Shown here in pieces: positions 37,342-47,768 of a stretch of 48,072 nucleotides of DNA. The notes beneath the pieces are model-generated. The model saw only the letters and a list, made by a program, of their open reading frames with translations, was not told where the DNA came from and did no database searches. A program made the translations under genes and the position numbers. Every line of letters begins with the position of its first letter. Within the stretch, counting starts at the first letter, position 1. Source of the DNA: Priapulus caudatus (lineage: Eukaryota > Priapulida > Priapulimorpha > Priapulimorphida > Priapulidae); NCBI RefSeq assembly GCF_000485595.1, contig NW_014578109.1:35371-83442 (forward strand), given 5' to 3'.

Positions 37342-40300
37342 TTATCGCCGCTTCTTTTGTTTCCGACTATCCTTTAGCTTTTGCTCCTGCTCCTGGTACT
37401 TAGTGTAGCAGTAGTAGATGGTGTAGACGGCAATGCAAGGCACAGCAAGCAGCTGCACAAGCGACAGTACTCGCGGCAGTATCGTCGCCTTCTCCACGGC
37501 CACCAACTCCACCTGGAATAGCAGTGTTGCGTCCCCTGGAACGAGCGGTGCACGTGTCCACAGATCAACATGCCGTTCGCAGAGATAAAAAATTACTCGC
37601 AACGCACGACAGATACCTGTCAACATGTAAATATCTCTTTGTGGGTAGGGAGAGGGGTTTCGTTCAGGTTCTAATCTTATAGCATGGATTAGTGATAATT
37701 CGCCTGGTTGGTGGTGGGTGTAATCTACAATGTTCGAACTAACAAAATTTGAGTAAGTGTGATGCTCGATGAAATGTCCACCGTGTCAAAAGAAAACCTG
37801 GTTTGATTGGTTAAAACTTAATTGTGCCAGAGAGATGAATCACATTTTCACAAATTCTGTCAAATCGTGTTTGACTGCCTTTTTCGTGACTACGACTTTG
37901 ACACTGACACGAGGTTAAACTGGTGTCATTCACTCAAATTATTTTAAGGTATGATGAGGCCATAACATCAAGAGTAGTAATGAACGTGCCTGGTATTTGT
38001 GGTGGTACTCCCTTTGAACCATATGCCAGTTCAGGTGGAATAATCAGTTTTCGTATCTCCCTGTGGCAAGAGTGACAAATACAATATTATTTGTACATGC
38101 GACTAAAATTACACAAACGCTTAATAATAGCCAGCCAGCAGTAGGCATATCCAGTTTTAATAAATTTTGTAGTAAAAGAAAATGTACAACAATATCACCT
38201 AGTATGACATTGATCAGGGATTTTTGATTTGGTAGATAAGCAATCCTTTCTATAACTTACCCAACACACATACCTACAACTCCTTTCTCCCACCCTGAAA
38301 AAAATTGGACATTTTATTATGTCTGCAAGTTAACAACACTACAATTAATTCACACACAGGATCCAAATATATATATTCTTGCACATTGCTATTTAGCATA
38401 TAACCTTTCCACCTCTATAAAAGAGGGAAAAAGTTCTTTACTACTGTTTTATCTTTGTTATTGCATAATGGCCGTGGTTTAGTATAATAAATGGACAAAC
38501 ACCAGAGTTAAACATACACGTACTGCTAACGTGTATTCGCCATAACGGAAGCGGAAGTGCAGTTACATTGAAAACCCGGATTGCACCGTAACACGGAACA
38601 ACAATAGTCTCAACACAACTACCAAATAAACGACTCAAGATATAACTTTCTACTTTGGTACATCAGTGATTTAATTGTCAACTTCAAAATTAATGCTCAT
38701 CACTTTGATGCATGCCACACCTGGAATTACTTGCTTCTGTCCCAATACAAACGTAAACGGTCCCCTGCCTTCTCTTCTCGAGGTATCAAATACCTGCCCA
38801 TTTTCCAGTATACCCTGTAATAGTGTAATGACCCTATTACATTAGTGTAAGTCATAGCGTAATTTTAAAAGGCCCTACACGTAGCATGATGGCTTTCTAG
38901 TATAATGCACAATGCCATAATAGTTCTTACATCATTCAATAGATCAATTTGGTCTGCTCACAATGCTCTCCATGGCTAAACTACAATTGCCGAAAGGCCG
39001 TGTCATACATTTCTTACAGTATCACTATAGACTTTGTAACACAATATTGAAAATCTATAAACATAGCTTTTACTACAAGTGCAGATCGAGATTTAATACA
39101 GACTTGTATTCCACTTGTGAGCAACAAAATGTTCACAAGAATGTAGTAAAAGCATTATTCTTCCTGCTCATCCACTCCATGTGTACATTTTGTTTCACTA
39201 TTGTATCTGAATATCAGTAGTATGCCAAGTTTTGAAATTAAAGGATGACCAGTTGCAAACACCGGTACTAGTGGTTCAAAATCCAGTCACAAAGCAGGCT
39301 TTGCTTTCACTCTAAATGTGACATGTAATTAGTCAGTCCAAAAGGTAAAAAATCCAATTGCTTAGTTTTTAGCTCATCTGACATAGTCAGATGCAGCTTG
39401 TAGAATCGCATGAGCGTGCCTCCGTGCGTCCGTCAACAGTTGGGCACAAATCTAAACGGCTCGACGTACGGTCACGATATTCGGAACGTGGGGGGATAAT
39501 CGAAAACGAGTTGAGATGAGAGGGAGGAAATGCAGAACGACAGTTCCACACGCTACACTAACGTCGTGTAGCGAACGGGTACCAGTCTAGGTAAGCGCGC
39601 TACAGTTTCGCAATTCGAAATTGCGTTCACACGACAGACAATACGCGGCCAGCGTGGTGCCGAATATACGCGGCATATTCAGCACCGTACTGAAATACGC
39701 GGCTTATTCGGCGCGGAATGTGATTCCGCGCGGAGTAAGCCGCGTATTTCAGTACGGTACTGAATAAGCCGCGTATATTTTTAGTGTGTGAACGCTCAAG
39801 TACGGTACTGAAATCCTCGTGTGAACGCAGCTATAGTCTGCTTAGTGCTTACCGTGTATTGGACTGCAACAGTATCACCAACTTCTGCAGTCTGGGAGCA
39901 TGATGGTGATGCTTGCTGTTACAATAGCAAGAAAGGGAAAACCTCGTTTAACAATAACGCTGATAATCCACATATGTACGAGTTCATGGAAATTGTAGTC
40001 GACCTAATAATTGTTACAAGTAATATAGAAGAGTTACCGGATGCAGTGTGGCAACAATTTCATCAGTGGCATAGTTAGGGGGGGGGGGCTTGATCCAAAA
40101 GTAAATAAAAAGGAAAAAGAATTGTTCTACTAAAAAGAGAATTGTCATAGTCAGAATGAAGGCTTTTGAGGTACTCAAAAGTGCCTCAAATACCATCTCC
40201 TGCGACCTACTTTTTGAAAATTTAGGAATCCTGGATTCGCCACTGAACGGTTACATATCTTGGGAGCAGAGAATAACAAACAAAAATGTCGCCTTTTTGC

Positions 40301-42923
40301 ATCGCACCCAAAACAAAGATTCCAGAGCTGAGAGGTGGGGGAGCGTAGGGTGTGGAGAGGGTAGTGTAGAAACCATTAAAATACCAAGTCATCCACTATT
40401 TTGCGCAGTTCGCTGTTTTTGGCCCCCACTGTTAAAAAATCCTGGCTAGGCCACTGAATTTTATGATACAGAGAGAATACTCCGCTGGTTTACCACTGGT
40501 CCATGAACAACAACGGCTGGCTGTAACCTCAGGAACTTGGAAAGTTTTAATAATAAAATGATGGTAAATAAACATGAGTCTTTATGTTTCCTTAATGGAA
40601 GTGTCTAAACAACCGGATCCGGTATCTTGAAAACTAAACAACCGGCTCTCTTCTCCGATTGGCTAATTTTGTCACTATTTCATTTTTTATTATTTTTGGC
40701 TAATTTTATTTTATTTTAGAATTAGGGATAGGGTTAGGGTTAGGATTATGGTTAGGGTTAGGGTTAGGGTTAGGGTCTATTGCCCTAACATTCAAGTTGG
40801 TTTCAGTGGTTCAACGGTAGAGCTTTCGATCGCTTCGTGATAGTAACGTACCGTGTTCGAACCCCATAAGATGTTTTTATTTTCCTCTGCTTTCTGTATT
40901 TCTTTGTTACGTATTCATTTATTTGTTCTGTAACTTTTGTTTATGTTCGGAATTAAATATATTTCTTTATGTTTTGCATTAAAAATTGTCCTGTTATGTT
41001 CGGAAACTGACCAATCGGAGAAGAGAGCCGGCTGTTTAGTTTTCAGGCCTCCGAAACCGGGTCCGGTCGTTTAGACACTATACCTTCTTGAATTACTGTC
41101 TTTCGGCTACTAAGTACCATTAGTAAATATACGAATGAATGACTAACATACATATAATCAAGAGCTAATAATACCTAGAGTGTACAACGGAAAAACGGGA
41201 AAATAGTGTTATTTCACGACTACATTATTCTACTTTGCCTGCGAGTCTAGAATAATTTCATGGTATTGCATTAAGCAGAATTCTTTGCTCTCTAAAACAA
41301 GACCAACCGCTTGTCAATACGATACTCCTAGGCGGAGATATCGGCTCCTAAACCTCCCCTCCCACATGCCAAACGCCGCCTCGAATCCACTTCTGCCAGC
41401 ATCCTACACGCGGCTAAGCGTTGCTTCGTGAAAGTTCGGTTTTTCCGCGATAAATTTATGAATGGACGGTGCTTCGGTTATCATAGGTGACATTCGGGGG
41501 CATCGCCTATGCCCTTATCTTCCATTATCTTTCCTAGCACGGCTAACGCCCGTCATGATGGAGCCGGCTCCATCAAGTTTTTACAACGCAGCTCAGTTAC
41601 TAATGCTAGCCGCACACTATCCGACCCGAGCGTGATTTGAAGGCTTACGATTGGTTTGAGATGTTCTGGTTTGGATCGGGAGGCTTAAGATTGGCCCTGG
41701 AGGTCATTTTGGCCCGATTCGAATTTTGAATCGGGAGCAGATCGGGTCGGATAGTGTGCGAGGGCTTACGACGCGACTCGGATAGTGTGCGTGGCCATCC
41801 GACCCGTTCGACTAGCGCTGAAGAAAATTGACCAATCACAGAGCAGCGCCATGGGAACCGCATTCGAATTGAATGGCATTCGAACCATGGTAAACACTCC
41901 CGACGCTTAGTACACGCTAAATCCGCTTGGAACGCCACGAGAGTGCCATGGTTTGCGTCAACTTTGAGTCGGACAGTGTGCGGTGGCCTCCCGATTGATC
42001 GGGATCGGGTCGGATAGTGTGCGGGGCGTTTATGCTGTGCACAGCGCAAAATCGGATAGTGTGCGGCTAGCATAAGTGTAGTAACAGTACCAAATTTGGG
42101 CATATGACATCAATTATCAGCGCTCCAAGTGGTGACGGAAACCGATAGCCAAAATGCTTACCCGCGTGTAGCATGCTGGCAGAAGTGGATTCGAGGCGGC
42201 GTTTGGCATGTGGGAGGGGAGGTTTAGGAGCCGATATCTCCGCCTAGGAGTATCGTATTGACAAGCGGTTGGTCTTGTTTTAGAGAGCAAGGAATTCTGC
42301 TTAATGCAATACCATGAAATTATTCTAGACTCGCAGGCAAAGTAGAATAATGTAGTCGTGAAATAGCACTATTTTCCCGTTTTTCCGTTGTACACTCTAG
42401 GTATTATTAGCTCTTGATATAATACAGCTTTTGATATTTTGGTCTTTTGACGTAGAGCTGTTTCTGGAACTATGAATATGATGATGTAGGTTTGATGTAG
42501 CAGCAAACTAGGATTGTGTCCTTGAAGCCTAGCTTGACCAGGCTACTGTATAGACAGACACTCACTATACGAACACGAGCAGGCACGCTCATGACGCGGT
42601 GAGGGTCGCGGACTTGATTCTGCATTTCAACCAGGGTGCTTGGCATAGATGCGATAACGCATAGGACAGGTCATCCTGCTCTGTCAATGCCAGACATCGT
42701 TATCGTAACTTACACACCGAACACTAGCATGACCTACCCTGTGTTACGTGTAGAGCCATAGTCAGCGTGACTATTCCGACAACGTAACAAACCCGAAACC
42801 GTATAATGCGCAGCATACCTCTATAATGGTTTCAAAGCTCCTAGCTTTTTTTGAACCGGTCAAAGCCAAGCATGTAAGGAAGACGCAAAATACGCATGCT
42901 CCATTATTCGACAGAAAATTCAT
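37342..42923 (-). CDS. FKBP11: FKBP11, ER membrane peptidyl-prolyl isomerase
   Basis: Six exons, 561 nt, 186 residues: 42819-42923, 39853-39915, 38721-38814, 38261-38294 (34 nt), 37990-38060 and 37342-37535. Exon 1 encodes a signal peptide (hydrophobic CVFCVFLTCLALTG). Residues about 46-137 form one FKBP domain. Active-site positions are filled as in canonical FKBPs: Tyr55, Phe65-Asp66, Val85-Ile86, Trp89, Tyr112, Ile121 and Phe129. LGQKQVIPG and MCVGE match FKBP11 specifically. A single transmembrane segment (about 146-166) is followed by a basic tail ending KKRR, a dilysine-type ER retrieval signal. Human FKBP11 has 201 residues and the same layout. The join between exons 5 and 6 needs a GC donor (CCAG|GCACGT). 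Intron 1 holds two large mobile elements. The likely role is folding of secretory proteins. Confidence 0.95.
37988..37989 (-). promoter_or_regulatory. Probable GC splice donor, FKBP11 intron 5
   Basis: Exon 5 must end at CCAG (37990) to join GGGACGCAACA and give IPGDATLLFQVEL. The next bases are GCACGT, close to the known GC-donor consensus AG|GCAAGT. The nearest GT donor, four bases on, shifts the frame out of the conserved sequence. Confidence 0.75.
39366..39538 (+). repeat. Dispersed composite repeat, copy E (5' fragment)
   Basis: It starts TTTTTAGCTCATCTGACATA and follows the family to GAAATGCAGAACGACA, with an internal gap relative to copy D. It lies in FKBP11 intron 2. Confidence 0.75.
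39621..39830. mobile_element. Fold-back MITE with long hairpin
   Basis: The outer inverted ends are TGCGTTCACACGA (39622-39634) and TCGTGTGAACGCA (39817-39829). An inner hairpin of 60-bp arms spans 39661-39780, centred on GGAATGTGATTCC, with only a few mismatches and CAGTACGGTACTG and TACGCGGCTTATTC motifs. It ends 23 bp from the FKBP11 exon 2 donor. Confidence 0.7.
40601..41078. mobile_element. 478-bp inverted-repeat element with telomere-like and tRNA-like core
   Basis: The ends GTGTCTAAAC and GTTTAGACAC extend inward over about 70 bp of near-perfect inverted repeat (GAAAACTAAACA and GGCTCTCTTCTCCGATTGG). The core has TTAGGG units (40721-40776), then a block with GGTTCAACGGTAGAGC and GTGTTCGAACCCC that resembles Pol III A and B boxes. 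No transposase. The target duplication is unclear. It lies in FKBP11 intron 1. Confidence 0.7.
41150..42426. mobile_element. Fold-back element, ~275-bp arms
   Basis: Arms at about 41150-41425 and 42152-42426 are near-perfect inverted copies. Shared words include AAGAGCTAATAATACC, GGAAAAACGGGAAAATAG and CCTCGAATCCACTTCTG. The loop holds MITE copy 2 (41604-42072). It lies in FKBP11 intron 1. Confidence 0.8.
41604..42072. mobile_element. 469-bp MITE, copy 2 (TAA duplication)
   Basis: The same length and ends as the element at 30500-30968, with TAA at 41601-41603 and 42073-42075. I count three substitutions between the two copies. It sits in the loop of a fold-back element. Confidence 0.85.
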
Positions 42924-43084
42924 TGCGGTATAATGCGTTCAGCACTTTACTTCTGCAGAACGTTTAGAAAGTTTACTAGCTAAGCTAAAAGTAAAAGCTC
43001 GAGCAACAGCAAGTGGCCACCTTGTAAATACAAACGCCACCTGTCGGGATTAAATGTCATACATTATATCGTGAATTATTTGCT

Positions 43085-43212
43085 CCTGAATATATTCAAG
43101 AGCGTATTAAGGAGTCCCTTCTTAATACGCTTTTGATATATTCAGGATATTCATTGATAGACTCCTGATATATTCAGGGGTTAATAATGACAAATTTTCA
43201 TTATTAACCCCT
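43085..43212. repeat. Two adjacent hairpins sharing a motif
   Basis: The first hairpin (43085-43145) pairs CCTGAATATATTCAAGAGCG with its complement around AGTCC. The second (about 43161-43212) pairs GATATATTCAGGGGTTAATA with its complement around CAAATTT. Both include TGATATATTCAGG, so this may be one MITE-derived cluster. Confidence 0.65.
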
Positions 43213-43582
43213 GATATATTCTTGATGATGTTAAAGCGCATGGCGTGACTACTACGGTGACTTTATACTAATTACTGACCGAATGTTTATAAACTATCAT
43301 GACCATTTGTAGTTCTTAATAAAATGACAGCAACTGCAATACTTGCCGGGGGTTATCAGTTGACAGCACTCCTAGCTTGAATACAGTGAGCACTATAGGG
43401 CAAGTCCCGATAAGGGGTGTAATAGCCCTGAAGTGTACTTGACACTCGGAGTAGGGCAATTTATTCTCATTAGATATACCCTCCTTGCAGTTAATCTCAT
43501 TACGATATAAAGGAATATCCAAATTCATTGCACTTTGCAAGTTGTGTTTAGGAAACGTACCCAATCGTGTGCACGCTTGTGG

Positions 43583-43710
43583 ACACACACACATACACAT
43601 GCACACGCACGCAAACACACACACACACACACGCACGCACGCAAACACACACACACACACGCACGCAGGCAAACACATACGCACCCACGCTCGCAACACC
43701 ACACGCACGC
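43583..43710. repeat. CA/CG microsatellite
   Basis: CACACA and GCACGCACG runs. Several histidine/threonine- or cysteine/valine-rich frames across it are repeat translations. Confidence 0.9.
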
Positions 43711-44512
43711 ACAGATAACACGCCCCTTAGTCAACAATCGAAGTTTTCAAACAACTCGGATATAGTGTGACAATTCTGCACATCGTAGGAATATATTTGG
43801 GCAAGAATGCTTGTCTATGCTTTCTATTATACAGGCTGTGCATTTAGTATGTTATAATTTACGATATGTTGATGAAAACACGAAAAAAGGTATAGCCAGT
43901 GGTCATGATGAAATAAGATAGGCACAGCCCCATGATATATTATTGATAACACATTTGTTTCACTCTTATTATTACACAGGTCAATATAACAACTGTGAAG
44001 TTGTCTTTATCACGAAGCATATATATAGATTTTACATACACCTGTTTACCACCTTTCAATACCGTCAAATGATAACGTAACCAGGTGGTTCGTTTATATA
44101 GCACAGTCAGTATTCAATAATATGATAAACACATCTATATTCCTGCCATGCATGTGCTCTATCAATTGTGTTTAGGTACTGACATAGCAGGCAGTAGCTA
44201 CTCTTTAGCAATATATGATATTACATAGTAATAGACAAGTATACAGATATGTTCATGCTAATATGTAGGCATCAAGTTTATTATTGACTTTGCTACAAAG
44301 TGCTATATTACAAGTTCCACTGCATTCAAAAGAAATTGGTTTTAATGCGTAATCACATTCTATAGTCTTTAACATGCCAGTGGAAAAGTAAATCACAAGT
44401 AATGTTCAATGGAATGATTAGAAAATGTGCCCAGGGAGAGGTGATAGCTAATAGCAATTAGTAACCACATTATGCTATTGCCCACAAATAATGTCGCAGC
44501 TCATCCACTAAG

Positions 44513-44778
44513 GCTGCCAGGGTCTATAGGTCTCCCTGGGTACTGCTGGAACGTACCCTGGGTACAGTCCGGTATACCGGAACGTACCCTGGGTACAGTC
44601 GGTAACAGTCTGGTATACCGGAACGTACCCTGGTACTATCTAATATGCCTGACCGTACCTCGCCTACTCCACTAACGAGTCTAGGGAGTCGCCTATGCCT
44701 ACTCCCTAACCCTAACCATATCAGATAGTTAACAGGGTACGTTCCGGCAGTACCGAGGGAGACATAGACCCTATCAGC
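44513..44778. mobile_element. 266-bp MITE, 9-bp duplication family, copy 1
   Basis: The ends GCTGCCAGGGTCTAT and ATAGACCCTATCAGC are flanked by TCCACTAAG at 44504-44512 and 44779-44787. The interior has tandem GGAACGTACCCTGGGTACAG-type units and a CCCTAACCCTAACC run (44704-44717). The 9-bp duplication suggests a Mutator-like transposase source. Non-coding. Confidence 0.8.
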
Positions 44779-45349
44779 TCCACTAAGCAAGGTAACAAAA
44801 AACTGAAAAACTCAGACATTGACAATAAACTCTTATGACTTGAGACAATTATCAGCTAAGCATGGAAATGTAATTACAGCACTAAAACACAACCTTTTGT
44901 AAACTGTCAATACATGTAACCATGCCCACTAATTGCATTCATATAATCAGTTCCCTTATTAAATTGCAAATTTACTCAGACAATCCATAAAACTAATCAT
45001 TACTCATTACATAGCACTTGTGTGGCAATTGTCTCATCTTATTTACCTCATTGAAGTATTTGACATAATAATAACAATAAAATATGAGATAGCGAACACT
45101 GACAGAGTGTTAAAATAAAGTTGAATCAAATAATACTGGCAGGGTTGCAGATTATCACACCCTACATCCCCATTATCACTGAATACGTGCATCTTCTATA
45201 AACACTAGCCAGCAAGGTACAGATGCTTCCAAGTGAAGATGGCTGGATCTGCTTTATATATATACATAGAAAGCTTGTGCTATCGAGAGCACACCAAAAC
45301 GAAAATCAGTTCATCAACTCTCGATGCTACACACACCGCAGTGCACAAT

Positions 45350-45985
45350 TTACGTTAGATATTTAATAGTCAGGTACATGATCACGCAGGTGACGATAAT
45401 GCCACCCCACAGTATGACCTTGTCCTGGGTCGTCCGCCGCTCTATCAGCCGCATGACGGTGTTCGACATGCCGAGCGTGTTTGCGATGTCCAGCACGCGC
45501 TTCTGCACGCCCTTGAGCGCGCCGCGCTGCTCGCGCAGGTTCCCAAGGATCGATCCGCCGCTGCCGAGCAGGTTGTCGACCTCTCGGTGCGCGTTGCTGA
45601 GGCCCGTGTGGTGCTGCAGCGTGTGGTCGATCATCACCGACGCGTCGTCGTTCGGCCGGAACGACTGCGCGAGCAGCTGCTCCCGCTGGCGCGCCTCCTC
45701 CTCGTGCTGGTAGTGCCGGTGCTGCATGTTACGCAGCGCCGCCTCCAGGTGCTGCCGGTCGTACTTCAGCTGGTCAAGCCGCAGCCTCGCGTTCTGCCGC
45801 CGCGTCGGCGGCTCCTTGTTCACGAGGATCTCGAGCCGGCCGACGTTGGCATTGATCGCGTCGAACACGTCGCCGAGGCGACGCTCGACGTCCGGCGCCT
45901 CGTCGCTGCCCGCCCGGTCGTACTCGCTGAGGAGAGCGTGAACCTCCTGCAGGATCTTGTTGGTTTCGTGATAGAGCGGCTCCAT
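45350..45985 (-). CDS. GOSR2: GOSR2 (membrin), Golgi Qb-SNARE
   Basis: A single open exon of 636 nt, 211 residues; human GOSR2 has 212. The start was chosen at 45985 (MEPLYHETN), which aligns with the family N-terminus. An upstream in-frame ATG at 46054 would add 23 unconserved residues. Family words are EILVNKEPPTRRQNARLRLDQLKYD (given as EPP, RQNARLR and DQLKYD), ILDIANTLGMSNTVMRLIE in the SNARE motif, and a C-terminal transmembrane anchor (VILWGGIIVTCVIMYLTI). It is a tail-anchored SNARE for ER-to-Golgi and intra-Golgi fusion. The coding sequence is strikingly C/G-rich compared with its surroundings and has no introns, unlike the other genes here and vertebrate GOSR2. The frame is fully intact, so it looks functional. 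It may be a retrocopy or an intron-loss gene. Confidence 0.95.
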   Translation of the reverse strand: MEPLYHETNKILQEVHALLSEYDRAGSDEAPDVERRLGDVFDAINANVGRLEILVNKEPPTRRQNARLRLDQLKYDRQHLEAALRNMQHRHYQHEEEARQREQLLAQSFRPNDDASVMIDHTLQHHTGLSNAHREVDNLLGSGGSILGNLREQRGALKGVQKRVLDIANTLGMSNTVMRLIERRTTQDKVILWGGIIVTCVIMYLTIKYLT

Positions 45986-47768
45986 TGTTGCAATGTTGGC
46001 TGTGGCAATTGGCTGGTGGCAGCACTCACCTGATATTGTAATTTTGATGTGCATGTTATAATATATATATGTTTCAAATGCAAAAACACACGCAATCGAC
46101 GGCCCAAGGATAGTTTAGCACCCCAAACTATCCTTGATTCTCCTCGCTCTTATACTCTTCTTGAAAATTGAGCCTCCAAGTGCCTGTGCACTCACACTCA
46201 CAGTCAGTGTCACAACTAGCTCTAGTAGTAGTAGTAGTATTAGTAGTATGCCGCTGCGGCAGTTAATGAACGCGGGCTATAGTACTAGAGCTACTTCAAG
46301 TTGCCGATTACGCTGCTACACTAGCCCGACCAGGCTGTGCGACGGATTGTCTATACAATCCATTGGAGATTCTAACTCTAGCAATAGGCCTACCGTTTCT
46401 TGGAGCTAGCCGCGGGCTATAGTACTAGAGCTACACCTACTAGCACTAGTACTAGCCCAGTACAGACTACAGGGGCCTAGGCAGAGCCACTTCGGTAGTC
46501 CGTAATGTAGGAAATCGAAATCTCTGACTTTTTGAAAGTGCGTTAATTTATTAAATATTTACACCAGTATAACGTTAAACGAACTTTTAAATCAACGCTA
46601 GAACTTACCGTGCAAATACGTCACCTCTTCCCCGTCATCAACAAAAACGCGACCAAGCTAAATGCTCATTTGTCAAAAGGAACACCCCTACCGCCATCTC
46701 TCGTCGAATATGTATTACAATTGTTGCAAATAAGACAATTGCAGAAAATTATAAAGATAAGACATCACGTCATCAGTGCAAATAGATCAGTTGTTAAATA
46801 AACGTGACTATATGACAAAGATGCATAATTAAAATCGTGTCACATATCCCATGATAGCATTGTGCTCTCCCTATACTGCATATTGTATCCATGCTTCATT
46901 TTGTATGTATTCTTCATATTTGTATTGTATGTATTTGTATTGTTGTATGTATTTGTATTTGTATTGTCATTTTCATATTGTATGTATGCTTCATATTGTA
47001 TCCATGCTGCATATTGCATCCATGATTGTATTAGATCTGCAAAGTTACAACTCCAATATAACGATTTTTTCCATAATTGTTGCTAGTTCTAGTACTATAA
47101 ACCTCATTATTTCAGCCAACGAGAACTATAGTACTAGAGCTAGCTAAGATATTACTAGCTAGCCCCATAATATTATCCAGTGTGTGCATGCATACACGTG
47201 TAGCAAATTTAAGTCATGTTTTACATGGATATAACAGAAAAGATGAAAATGAACTTGCATCTACTGATGCTGAGAGGGTCTATGTCCCCCCCCCCCCCCA
47301 GGGTACGTTCCGGCAGTACCCTGGGGGACATAGACCCTATGAGCTCTACTGATACGCTTCTCATGGGAAGTATTTCATGGAATATTTGTATAAAGGTATA
47401 GCACTCAAGCTGTGAATGGTGAATTAGAAATGCGCAAACACCATGAGGCTGTCATTCATATGTATACACTTAATTATATTAAAACATCCTGATGTGTGCA
47501 ATTCATTCCAGATATTCAATGCAGGGAAGTTAGTGTATGTGGCAGTAGCAACCTCCTCTGTCATCTACTTGTAATGAGCGATTCCATTTATAGACGATCA
47601 TTTCAATGGTTTCTTGAATTTCCACCCTTCACCATCTTTGTGGAAGAACTGGAAAGACACCAATGAGTACGGGTCACAGGTTTGAAATGACAATATAGAA
47701 ACACATATCATGGGGGTATTGCTGCACGTGGGAATACGAGTTAACCAAAAATTTAAGCCATGTGTGGG
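45986..47768. other. GOSR2 upstream region
   Basis: No recognisable gene. It contains a short hairpin (GGATAGTTTAGC and CCAAACTATCC near 46108-46134), a phrase CGCGGGCTATAGTACTAGAGCTAC seen twice (near 46271 and 46411; given in part) with a related third at about 47126, low-complexity TGTATTTGTAT repeats (46910-46990) and a small MITE at 47269. Confidence 0.5.
47269..47344. mobile_element. 76-bp MITE, 9-bp duplication family, copy 2
   Basis: The ends GCTGAGAGGGTCTATGTCC and GGACATAGACCCTATGAGC are flanked by TCTACTGAT at 47260-47268 and 47345-47353. The core shares GGGTACGTTCCGGCAGTACC with copy 1. A C-run lies at 47286-47299. It is a minimal, almost entirely palindromic derivative. Confidence 0.85.

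Larger units (their letters stand above)
42924..45349. other. FKBP11 upstream / GOSR2 downstream spacer
   Basis: No coding exon recognised. It holds two adjacent hairpins (43085-43212), a CA microsatellite (43583-43710) and a 9-bp-duplication MITE (44513-44778). The first few hundred bases should include the FKBP11 promoter, but no clear core element was seen. Confidence 0.5.

Noticed and set aside
37342-37626. 94-residue frame as a separate small membrane protein
   Set aside because: Its C-terminal part is the last exon of FKBP11. The residues upstream of 37535 are intron.
40800-40870. Possible tRNA gene
   Set aside because: A- and B-box-like words are present, but the acceptor stem does not pair.
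43316-43765. Several His/Thr- and Cys/Val-rich frames
   Set aside because: Translations of a CA/CG microsatellite.
46028-46033. CAG|GTGAGT donor-like site upstream of the GOSR2 start
   Set aside because: No acceptor at a plausible distance before the ATG. The coding frame needs no splice.
45820-46107. Arginine/serine-rich frames overlapping GOSR2
   Set aside because: Shadow frames of a GC-rich coding exon.
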